Shown piece after piece: positions 12,101-23,000 of a stretch of DNA of 64,000 bases. Every line of letters starts with the position of its first letter. Within the stretch, counting starts at the first letter, position 1. Under the pieces are notes generated by a model, which ran no database searches, was not told the DNA's origin, and saw nothing but the letters and a program-made list of their open reading frames with translations. Origin of the DNA: Pachypanchax playfairii (lineage: Eukaryota > Chordata > Actinopteri > Cyprinodontiformes > Aplocheilidae); the NCBI GenBank assembly GCA_006937955.1, contig SSNP01000015.1, forward strand, positions 989,851-1,053,850, written 5' to 3'. A program made the position numbers and the translations under genes.

Positions 12101-13741
12101 AGTCAAAATTGTTATAATTTAGTGAAACCGTGACAGAATTTGTTTTTAACAAGTAAGTTTTGAGCTTTTGCAGTTGATTTTTGATTAATTCAGTGACTGT
12201 TGATTTAAAATAGATGAAAAGTTCAGGAGTTTATTTAAATTATATAATAAATGTATGATGTTGATTTGTTCTTTTGGTTTGTCTCAGCCTGGAGGAGAGC
12301 TTCAAGACTTTGTTTTGGGCGATATTTGGATTGTCTGAGGTCAAATCAGTGGTGATCAACAACGGACACAAGTTCATCGAGAACATTGGTTACGTGCTGT
12401 ATGGTGTTTACAACGTTACCATGGTGATAGTGCTGCTCAACATGCTCATCGCCATGATTAACAGCTCCTTTCAGGAGATCGAGGTACATCACTCAATCTT
12501 TTCTCTTTGAACCCAAAACCTTCAACTTTTTTTGTTCAAACTGAAACTTTCACAACAGCATCTTTAATTAGAGACAAATTTTCAACCAAACGTTTCCTTT
12601 TCTAAATTTGTCATAAAACCAATTGAGTGTTTCATTTTCTTCCAGTTTATCAACTCCAGTTTAATTCTCTCTGTTTGTTTCCTGATTCTGCAGGATGATG
12701 CTGATGTGGAGTGGAAGTTTGCTCGAGCCAAACTTTGGTTTTCCTACTTTGAGGAGGGAAGGACGCTCCCCGTTCCCTTCAATCTGGTTCCCAGTCCAAA
12801 ATCAGTTCTGGGACTGGTCACAGCCATAAAGTCCAAGGTCCTGCCACTTGTTCACAAGAAGAAGAATCCAGAGACACAACTTCATCAGGTAAAACAGGTA
12901 TTTGCATTTAAAGCATTTAGGCGCCTCCTAGTGGTCTGACTGCTGTAGTACAGTTTGTGTTTAAAATGAACGAAGTCACATCTGTGTTCAGTTACTTTAT
13001 TTTATTTATCCAGGTTGGAGAAAGTAAAAATTTGGGATATGCAAGTTCTAACAGTCCAACAAGATATCAGGTATGTGTCGAGTTTTCTGCGTTTTACAAC
13101 ATGGATTTTATTTCTTTTTGTGGTTTTGGGTATTTTTTTCTACATATATGACTGAGTATGTTTTCCTGTGCTATTTGCAGAAAATCATGAAGCGCTTGAT
13201 CAAACGTTACATCATCAAAGCCCAGGCAGACAGAGAGAGTGACGAGATCACTGAGGGTAAAATCACCTGCATGTTCTCTAACTAAAGAATAACTGGATAT
13301 AGAAATATAATAAAGAAGTCGAAGCTGCTGAAACTAAACGATCAGCCCCTCGTGGCTTGCTGCAGTAGAAGAAGAAGTTTTGAGTCTCACTCTCTACAGC
13401 ATGTTAGCACCTGAACACAAACTCTTATGACTTGATTTTTGAATAACAGAAACAGAAAAACACACAATTATCTTAATCCATGTTGATGGTTTTAATATTT
13501 AATCTCTATGTTTCACTCTGTTATCCCTTATTTCATGTTATGGTGGCAGGTTCTGAAAAGTACTTGTTAAAGTTGACTGTTTTTAGTTAATCCTGTCTGT
13601 TTGAATCCAGGAGAGCTGAAAGAGATTAAGCAGGACATCTCGAGTCTGCGATATGAGCTGCTGGAGGAAAAATCCCAGAATATGGAGACGCTGGACGGAC
13701 TGCTGGAGAGGCTGGGGGACATCAGTCCATCTTCATCATAA
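3119..13741 (+). CDS. trpc6: Short transient receptor potential channel 6 (TRPC6), complete
   Basis: Receptor-operated, diacylglycerol-gated non-selective cation channel of the plasma membrane. Exons: 3119-3252, 3985-4316, 5998-6130, 7345-7645, 9310-9495, 9609-9773, 9867-10110, 10192-10416, 11555-11819, 12288-12483, 12694-12888, 13014-13070, 13181-13256, 13611-13741; 2640 nt, 879 aa plus stop, all phases closing. N-terminal ankyrin region (about residues 70-240, with VDYMGQNALQLAVANEHLE). Membrane segments run from exon 6 (LLVVLAVAIGLPGLAVAYW) to S6 in exon 10. Pore helix LFWAIFGLSE near residue 670, TRP box EWKFAR at the start of exon 11, and C-terminal coiled coil EIKQDISSLRYELLEEKSQ. Possible N-glycosylation sites: NMT in the first extracellular loop and NES in PANESFG. 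TRPC3 and TRPC7 are close relatives; the N-terminus, C-terminus and the angptl5/arhgap42 neighbours favour TRPC6. Start ATG 3119 precedes the conserved N-terminal DNLLIYD-like stretch. Confidence 0.95.
4450..5960. repeat. Old interspersed repeat in trpc6 intron 2, split by a younger insertion
   Basis: The flanks 4450-4922 and 5474-5960 read like two halves of one degraded dispersed element, for example the stretch around 4900 that ends in a 'gagggactccac' motif and the later part around 5600-5880. I recognise the style from other fish genomes but cannot assign a class. The middle is occupied by the separate insertion at 4927-5469. Confidence 0.4.
4927..5469 (-). mobile_element. Candidate solo LTR or non-autonomous insertion in trpc6 intron 2
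   Basis: A ~543-bp block interrupts an older repeat and is flanked by CATG on both sides (4923-4926 and 5470-5473). Read on the minus strand it has a promoter-like order: CCTGTTTCCC/CACCTG-rich upstream part, a TATAAAA motif near 5160, and an AATAAA near the end (about 4935). Terminal inverted repeats are not seen and the ends are not a clean TG...CA. Similar organisation occurs at 31265-31590 and 62330-62610. Confidence 0.4.
6581..6818. repeat. (ATCC)n microsatellite, trpc6 intron 3
   Basis: About 240 bp of CATC/ATCC tetranucleotides with a few TTTAATCC and TCAATCC interruptions. On the minus strand it is (GATG)n, the usual 3' tail of an abundant fish non-LTR repeat whose body follows at 6819. 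Confidence 0.95.
6819..7195 (-). mobile_element. Non-LTR retroelement fragment with (GATG)n tail (Rex3/RTE-like)
   Basis: The block after the tetranucleotide tract contains the order 'ggggatctccagatgttctcaggcc', 'ctgggtctgccc', 'gaggtgtccaggatgcctcctaatcagatgccc', and 'gatctcatgaccaggtgaggg', which I recognise as a degraded copy of a very common fish repeat in reverse orientation. The class assignment is from memory of the family and is uncertain. Confidence 0.5.
7865..8940. mobile_element. Non-autonomous DNA transposon with ~25-bp TIRs and TTAA ends, trpc6 intron 4
   Basis: The ends are near-perfect inverted repeats: TTAAAGCTGGAGTGCGTAAC at 7865 and its reverse complement finishing at 8940. 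TTAA sits at both outer edges (7865-7868 and 8937-8940), as expected for piggyBac-type targets. Because the TTTAAA context is itself palindromic, the exact target duplication is ambiguous. The ~1.08-kb interior has no transposase ORF; its short ORFs have no recognised homology. Confidence 0.8.
12889..12899 (+). promoter_or_regulatory. Tandem splice donors of trpc6 exon 11
   Basis: Exon 11 can end at 12888 (CATCAG before gtaaaacag) or at 12897 (CAG before gtattt). The two sites are 9 nt apart and in frame; the distal choice adds three residues (VKQ). Use of either or both needs RNA evidence. Confidence 0.45.
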
Positions 13742-13942
13742 AGCGGCCTGTCGGCTCATCGTTCTGCGTGAAAGTTCAGAGGTCATTATGTGCCTGTCAA
13801 ACGTGAAATCACTGGATTAAAGAAACATTATGAAAATACAATAACCACATCACTTTACCTTTGTTCACACATATATTTACAAATAATCTGCAGTATGCAT
13901 TTATATATATATATATTTTTTAGTTTTAAAGGTTAAAAGTCT

Positions 13943-13948
13943 AATAAA
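13943..13948 (+). promoter_or_regulatory. Candidate poly(A) signal AATAAA of trpc6
   Basis: Canonical hexamer about 200 nt after the trpc6 stop and before the opposing arhgap42 3' end. Confidence 0.55.
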
Positions 13949-14056
13949 ACCTTTTTTCTTTGTGACATGAAGCATAAAGTCTGTATGTTCTTTGAAATAA
14001 GTGTTATAGACAAAGAAACAACCTAAAGTTAACAGGATCTACACAGAGAATCTATT

Positions 14057-14062
14057 TTTATT
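14057..14062 (-). promoter_or_regulatory. Candidate poly(A) signal AATAAA (minus strand) of arhgap42
   Basis: TTTATT on the plus strand, 400 nt downstream of the arhgap42 stop. With the trpc6 signal at 13943 the two transcripts could end about 110 bp apart without overlap. Confidence 0.45.
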
Positions 14063-14461
14063 CTGTTTTATTTCAACAGCAGAAAAACTAAAAGAGTTCT
14101 AAACCTTAATAAATTCATCCAATTCAAGGCACAAAGGTGTTAACAATCAACTAAAAAACAGCGATACATTCAACATAAATTATTAAGATTAATAAAATAC
14201 ATTGTATCTATGTACCTTTTACATGTTAATAGAATACATGATACATTTTAAAACCGTGGAACATATAAAAGGAGCTGATAATGCTACATCTGGCGACATG
14301 TAAAATATTAACATCTACTGCATTAAAATGATTTTTAATCTCACAACAGCTGGCAGATTATTCATAATCCACCGCAGTAGTCAGTGATAAAAGTCACAGT
14401 ATGTTTTTGATCCTTGTTAATAATGATGAACAGTGATTTGATGAACGTCCCGTCAGGTTTG

Positions 14462-16982
14462 TCAGACGTATGTGATGTAGTTCTCAGGTATCAGACCCGT
14501 TTTGCCCTTGAACGTCGCCTGGAGCCAACCGGGTTCTACAGACGGACAAACTGCAAACACAAAAACCTCCAATCAGCTAAATAACGTGCACATTTCTGTT
14601 CATCTTAACAGTAAAAAATATTTATACTAGATTAAAACATGTTCCAGAAGCAGAACTTAATCTTGGCACAATTTTATACTTTTAGGGAATAACTGTTATA
14701 TAAATCTGTATTAAATTATATGTGCTAGATTTAATTTAAAAACCAGAGGCTCCATGATTTTAATACTACATTAAGAATAAATTAAAACACATTATAAATA
14801 TATAGAAACTATTTTACAGAAATAGAAGAAAACACACAAAACAACAGCAAGAGACAGGTTTTCCTTTGGCCAGTTACCATTGTAGAACAGCGCCCCCTGT
14901 GGAAAACTCAGTTCATGGCTGTGTTCCGCCTCACAAGAGTACAGCGCTTTAGCTTCCCTGTAAGAAGAGAGAACAGTGATTCGTAGAGTCACTGATCAAT
15001 AAGTTTTACTTCACTGCAGTTGGTTTTAAATATTATTAAAGTGAACGAACCTTCCAGAAGGACAAATGTCTAAAGCAGATGAGAAGACTGAACTCTCCCG
15101 CTGCGGCTGCCTGGTCGATAAGCTGGAACACCACAATCACAAATGACTATCATCAGTTTAAAACCAAGAATACATGAAAGGTTCTGAAACTCTTTCAGGA
15201 TCAGAAAACAAAACAACAACTTTAACTTCCTCGTGAGCTCCAAATTAAAACAAACAACTCCAGCGACTGTAAATCGTTTATTCGTGTTAGTGACACTCAC
15301 AGGGACGCCGGTCTGGAGTAACCGTTGCTGGATGTGGCTGCAGAGTGTTTCTGGGTCAGGTCGGACGCACAGCGCGTGTGTTTTTTACGTGTTCCCTCCT
15401 GTTTGTCCAAAGACATGAGACTCTGTACTGATCCGTGGCAGCTTTTATAATCTGTAATAAAATAAGATAAAATAAAATAACTATAAGAGATCAGAGTCTG
15501 ATGGGGACATCAAAAATGAAAGAGACAAACGTGTCAATTTAAGGAACAAAAGACGAGATATACCCTCAGAAATGTGCAGGGAGGTGAGGGAGGAAGATGC
15601 TGAAAGCTGGTAGGGAAAGAGTGAAGATGAGGAAGAGGAGGAGGAGGAGGCAGTCCTGTGCTGCTGAGGAGAGGTGGAGTCTGCTGCTCTGTTTCTGGTG
15701 ACAGTAGAGCAGGTTGTATTCCTCTGGTCCTCTGAAAGACATCCTTTAAGAGAAGAGACAGAAGCAGCTTTCTGAACCTGGGCAGCGGGCTCTGCTGTCG
15801 AGTGCTGGGTGGAGTCTCTGGACACTCTGGAGGGCGATCTCAGTTCTTTTACAGAAGACAAGGAGATAGTCGAGTTCCGGTTGAACGACTTCTCCACTGC
15901 AGAGAGTAAAGAAGACGTGGAAGACGACATGGAGGAAGCCTGTTCAGGCAGCGGAGCAGAAATCCAGGAAGCGGAAGATGTGATGTGGGAGGATGAGGAG
16001 GGTGCAGAGTCCGACGGCTGCCTCTGATCTGCGCTGGGTGGTGGCGAGCAGCAGGAAGCTGCGGGAGACGACTGCGTTACAGTTGGTGAGTTGGATTCAG
16101 CAGCAGGAGAAGACGGAGGAGAGGTTTGAGATGCCTCGTTCTTTTCAGAGGAGTGTGAGGATAAAGACTCCTGGCTGCCCATCGGAGTGCTGGAGCTGCT
16201 GCTGAACGTGTCGCCTGAAGAAGGAGAAGAAGAACACAACAGCTGAGCTGCTCTGAATCTGACAGCAAATTTTTTTCTCAGATGAATTCAGAACTAAACA
16301 AATCTAATTGAAAAACTATTCATAAAAAGTGGAACATACGTTTGTTCAGTTTTTATTTAAGTATCTAAACTTCATCAATGTGAACGTCACTTCTGTGTGA
16401 CCTTGAATGTCTTTAAGAACACTTCCTGCCTTCACTTCCTGGAATGATTATAGGCAGCGACGGGAGAAAAACTGAGTTCCTTTACTCGAGTTAAACTATC
16501 TAAAAGAAAAACACAGCAGATACCTGCTAATCCAAGTCGTGAAAGTAAAACTAAAACATTAGAAAATAAAATCTTCACTCTTGCACTTACTGTCGTTGTC
16601 TGCCAGGCAGAGTGCAGGAGGGTACAGACGTGCTTTCCTCTTCCCTGATGACAGACAAATAGCTTTGCTCCTTCGGGGGGTGGACCGGGAGGACGGAGCC
16701 TGAGGCAGCGGTACCGACAGGTCCGGCGCTTCACCGAAGATCTTGAAAGGTCACATGTAGAGCGTTAGAGCTCTTTGTGTTTGCATGCGTGTGTGTGAAT
16801 AGGTGTGTGTGCCTGTAAACGCACCTTGTCGTGGTTTTCGATGATTATTTCCACCACAATGTTCTGAAACTTGATGTTCATCATGGCGGCTACCGTTTCT
16901 TCCTGAGACCTCATTAAAGTGGGGCCGAAGATCATTCCCAGGTTGGACACGGTCATCAGGTTCTGGTCACTGTGGGAGGAGA

Positions 16983-17040
<58 letters not shown>

Positions 17041-20000
17041 CATCAAAATGAGTAAATCATCAGATACAAGCTGAGCAGTACGTTTTTTCGGAAAAGTATT
17101 TTGAGGGTAAAGATGCTAGAAAAGCACCATAAAACGTACTTGAGTAGATGTTTGGTTAAGACGTCCAGCATCACTTTGTTTTTTTCTGGTAGTTTGTGTA
17201 CGAGAGCATGAATCGCTCTCACTCTGTACTTCTGATCATCATATTCTGTTTGAAGAGGTAAAGATAAAGAGGAAGGACATCAGTGAGCTTCTCTTTACTC
17301 AAAACTTTCCTCTAAATATTTCTGAAAAGCATTTGATAGAATTTAAAATAAAAATAAAAATAAAATGGTAGAATCTCAACAGGCTGCAAATGTTGCAAGA
17401 AAATACAACTGAGAACTTTTGCACATTTTCAAAACTATAAATGAAATGTGACATTTGGGAAAAAATTTTTGCAGATGTTCTAGAAACGCTCCTGTTACAA
17501 CAATTCACTCCCAAATTTGTTCAGAATGTCAAATTATTAGTATTTTTTGTCTCTAGTTAGTTTTCGGTCACCAACCCAACAAGATTTTCTGACTCAAGTT
17601 AATCAAATTACAAAGGGTTTAATTTTTTTAACATAATGAAAATGTCAGCGACACATGAGGGAGGACACGTGATTCACGAGATTTAGAATTATGACGATTG
17701 TTTCGGGACATTAAAGAAATTCCACCATAAATACTTTTAACAATTTGACCTCAACAGTTGCAGCCCGGTGAGATTCAGGTTTAAGATCTCACTTGCAGCT
17801 CTGATGAATTCTTTATGCAGTCTGTAGGTCAGCAGAGGTTCTGCAAGACACCTGCATGCAGATTATATATTATTAATCCACAATTCTTCCATAGTTTGAA
17901 ATGAAAAACACCACCGAGTCGTGCACATGCATTACCTGAAATAATCTTTCAGACCGCTGGTTATGGTCTTGTTGTCCCAAGTTTCTGCATCCAGCTGCAT
18001 GTCAGATGGAGCCGTAGATGCTGGAGGAAACAGTTAATAAAAAATAGATTTTAAATTTACATGACGTTCACTGTTATATAATAAATATCTCTTGCCAAAC
18101 CAGAATAACTGAATACCAAATACACTTGTCATGAGTCGCTGCACTTTGGAGTTCACGCCTCCTGTCCTGTAGAGTCCCAGAGCCGTAATGCCTGAAGGAA
18201 AGTTCCCACACCGACATCATCATCAGGAACAAAAATCATTTATATGACATATTATTCTCATTTAAACATTCAAAGTGAGACAAATACCTCTTGATTCAAC
18301 CACCTCCACACACTTCTTAACAAAGTTGAATCCAGCCTCATTAAGAAATGCTATAAAACAAATACTCCAAAATTAAAATGAAATACAAATAAACCAGAAA
18401 ACATTTGAAACTTGCACATAGACTACATTTGAAACTTACTCTCTTCTTTTTTACTGAGCAGAGATGGAAGAGTGTAAATCTAAACAAAGACAGAACAAAC
18501 AATTATTATCATAAAAATAATGTGTCATTAAAACTGTCTTTGCTTCCCAGAGACTGTTTTAGTGGTGAAAGAAGTCTCACGGGTTCTTTTCCATCCATTG
18601 CTTCCATCCACAGCCGTCTGTTGGCCTCGGAGAGCGCCTGCAGTGTGATGACACCATGTCTGCAAGAGAAAATCATTTCCCCTGAGCACATAGAAGGAGC
18701 CACACCCTAATATATTCAATCCAAAAGTATTCATGCATCAAGGATGACAGATAGACAGGATCTGCTCACCTCTCCACCACCTCGATGTCCAAGCAGAAAC
18801 GCTTATCAATCGAATCTGTTTTCCTTCGGACACACGAACGCAGCCTGAACATCTCTGGGTTTCCGTTCACCACACCGTTCTGTTAACAGACATGTTTGTA
18901 ATCTCTCAGTGTTAAAATATTAGAAGTTTGATAAAAACTTCACACCGGCCTGCAAGACAAAGGGAATTAAAAATCACTGGATTTATCAGTCGAACCGACA
19001 GGAATCATAAAATATTGTTCGTTTGGAAAATGGTCCCCAGTGATAAAGATGATTAAGAAATAGAAATGTGTAAAATTCATTGACGTGTATAAAGACGCTT
19101 CTATTTCTGTTGTACGAAAGTGAAGCCACAATATTCTTTTTACAGGTGCTGCGATCTAGAGACGTGGGGCTGAAAGTCCTGCCTACAATCATGGTGTTAT
19201 TTAAGCATCAAACACATAAAATCAAACCTCTGACTGTGAATCTTTTTGAATGTAAATAGTTTTTGAGTTTTTCGATCAGTGCATCAGTGCACCTGAGCAA
19301 GCACCTGCAGGTAAAGAGGAAATCACTCCCTTCCAGTCCCATCAAAGAGCCGCGTGGAATGTTGGGATAAGTGCAGAGGACCCAGAGTCAATGACCCGAG
19401 AGATGCCAGGGGAAAATTATTTCACCTTATTTTATTTTTGAAGGAAAAAATGTATTCTAAATAAAAAAAAATCAAATAAATAAGAATTTTCCAGTTTGAA
19501 CAAATTACATAATTTTTTTAAAGGGTTGAATGTAAATAATAAAACTCAAAATATATGATGAACAAACCACTGAATAAGCCGCAGCAAGGTAAGAATGACT
19601 TTTATTAATTGACATGGAGGGGGCGGGACTTAAAACCTGAACTGCAACCAGCCACTAGTGGGTGTTTTGTTTCAGCTTCAATGTACATTTCTATACAACA
19701 AATTATTCTATACTAAGCATGGTAATGAGTGTTTATATGTGGTACCAGCTCACCTGTCTGCTGGCTGGTCTGACCTCGGTGTTGCTCATAGTGAATATCT
19801 TAGAACTCTTTTCGTATGTACAGTAGTATCTGGTCCACACACTTCCCAATGGCCCTGAATAACATAAACGGACAACGTCTCAGTTTATCAAGTCTGACTG
19901 TGCATCATTGAGATTTTTCTTGAGGAATCGCTGCGAGATCAAAGATTTAGTGCAGACGCACGTTTCTCTTGTATATATAGATATCCCTCCATGGTGAAGC

Positions 20001-23000
20001 CGCTGGGCGCTTTGAAGTCATCTTCAGCAGAGCGGATCCTTTTCATCAGCTTCTCGACTTCAGCACGGGTACTTTCAAAGTTGTTCCGAGCCTTTAAAAC
20101 AAACATAAAAGAACAAGCATCAGAAAGAAGCTCGTATACCAGCTTGATAAGCACGAACCATTCAGATTATCAGATGAGCCAGTTTGCTGTTAATTAGAGA
20201 TTATATCATTTGTAAAACACTTATTTGAGCATGTGTCCCCCAAGTAAACTAATCGGAGTAATTCTGATGTTAAATGACAGAACTGAACAGGACTGAACTG
20301 GATCAGGGTTAAAAAGGCTAATCTTCAGTATTTGAAATTTCAACATTGTTTCTGTTCATTCCCATAAATTTTTATGGAAACTTTCCATCTCTGTGAATTA
20401 TCAGACCGTAACCCTGCCTTATCAAGGCTGACATCCAAAGTATCTCAAATTCAAATGGGTTAAATTTTAAAAGTCCAAACTAGGTTATAGGGCTGAAGGT
20501 ATTGAATATTTTAGTATTCAATTGAATAATTGACTAATCTAACATTTATGTGCCGAAGCGGTTGTTGAAAAACACTGGAAACCCCCGACTTATACCTGTA
20601 ACAGGAGCTGCCCCTCCTCTCTCTGCAGTCAGAGCAGCTTCTGGTCTTGTGCACACACCTTTACCGGCATGTCCTGGAGGATCCATTGGGTTAATTATTT
20701 ACTAATTAGATACAGTCTCCAGAACATTTTATCTTTATATAAAAAACACTAACAGTCAACTGTTACTTAAATACATTGGTCCAGGGATGACTTTCATTTT
20801 TCTTTTTATGAGGTGATAAAGGTGATTCAGTTTGGCATGTTTCTGTCTGTTTATACAGGAAATGGCCTCCTGCTTTAATCCAAAACATATCAGTCGCTTG
20901 CACTAAGTGGCTGTTGGTGATGTTTAACGGTTTGTGTTGTTTTCACTTTTCTTTTGTTTGACCAAACCTCCGGCCATCTTTGTCTTTTGTTTGGATTTTC
21001 TTCTTGTTTTCTTCCTTCATCACAGTTAACATATTACACAAGTTCACATGGATTAAACAAAGTATTAGATCTAATAATTTTGCCTCAAGGATATTATGTA
21101 ATCTAGTTATGTAAGATACTCAGTGAATCACCTTCATATTAACCGTTATGGTAGTAAAAAGGCAACATTTATAGTTAGTGTGTACTTAGGAGTATCCAAA
21201 TAAAGAGGAATATTGCAAAAACAGTAACAAGTCCATGTCTGCCGTTTTTAATCTTGTTCTAGTTTCTGTCCTTGAAATGCTGGAAATGTGAAAAAAAAAG
21301 GATTAGTGAGACTTTATTCTTGAAGTTGATGATGAACAAACACTTACATTTTGCAAGTTGAACTGAAGCTGCTGCTTGTAGGGTTCAAACTCACTGGCTA
21401 ACTCATAGCCTTCATGGTAGAAGGTAAACAAGCCCTGCAGGAAGGCTAATAACTGAGGAGAGATCCATGAGAGAAACGTTAGCTTGGGGCTTAAGAGTGG
21501 AGAACATAATGAGGAGATTACATAAGAACTGACTGGCAAATAAGCTGGTCAAAATAGCCTCTACAGAAGAACATCCCCCGCCCCCAACACACACACCCCC
21601 ACACAAAAATACACTATTGTTTAGATGACTGCCCTTGTTTACTTTACAATAAAGAGTTTTCCTCCATGTCTGCCGGAAGAAATCTCCTCACAGGAAGTGC
21701 TGCTGCAGCAACAGGAAGCTGTTTTTACTGATATCTGTCTTTAAAACAGTTTTATCACGGGCCAAACGGCGAGTGTAATGTGTGTTTTGCAGTTCATGGC
21801 TCAGTTGTTTCCCGATGAGTGTTTACATGTACACACTTGTTAAAGACTTGGCTGCAGTTGCAACTTGATGTTTCCTTCAGTGTTTCATACACTATGAATT
21901 TATATGATAAAACTGATAATTAGTAAATGTGTTTATCGTGTCATGAAATTGGAAGAGTGCACACTATAAACACAATGATGGCACATGTGTGAACTTACTG
22001 GCTCCACAAACTCAAACTTCTTCCTCTCTTGTACTTCTTGGATCTTGAAGACATACTGCAGCGATGCATCATAAAAAATCTGCCTGTCTTTATTCATCTG
22101 TGAATCAGCCTGCAAGAGAAACGCCCACAACATGTAAGACCTCACAGATGTGGGAGGAGCTTGATGTGGCTTTGTGAGAGTTTTTTTGATCTGACCTCGT
22201 GCAGCTGGGATTCCTTCTTTTTGGAGGACACACTGAGGTATTTTTCCAGGAGAGAGTAGTACCTCTCTGTCTCCTTATCAAACTGCTTCTTTCCCTCCTG
22301 AAGAAGAAGAAGACATTAAAGCAAAAGGACCTTCTGGGTGAAGGTCTTTCTACACATAAAGAACAAAAACAACTCCCCCTCCCCACTGTCTTGTAAATAA
22401 ACTTCACAGTCACTGTGGTTAATTATCACACCAGCACCCATAAAAGTACTTTATAAAACTTGGATTACAGTTTTGTGGTAATATAATTCCACCATCTGGA
22501 TAAACAGTAGTTTATGTCCAGGTGTGTCAAGATGTTAAAACTAAGTGAAACTTAATCAGTGATGTAAAAAAAAAAAGATCAACATTACCTTTGAAATAAC
22601 TTATTGATCATATTTACCAATTAATTCATCTGTGACAGTAATTATCCCTCAATCACAACATAATGCAAAGTACTACTGATCATTTATTTAACAGAAAATA
22701 CAATTACTGAATAAAATCAAATCTTGATCAACTAACTGGCTGAAATGGATCCTTTAATCACTGTGAATATCTTAATACAAATCCATCTGATTATTATCCA
22801 AGAAACCCTAAAATGATTGAAAAATTTGGACTAAAATTATAGTTCCAGCTTTCAGGAACCAAAAAGTGTCAAAGTGCATTGTGGTTATTAATAATTTAAA
22901 TAAAGTGACTTTGCCAAAAGATTCAGGGAAATCAGTTTTCTTCCAAAGCAGCTGCAGCATCCAACTTCACATGTCTCCCAGCTGATGTGCTGATGCTGTT

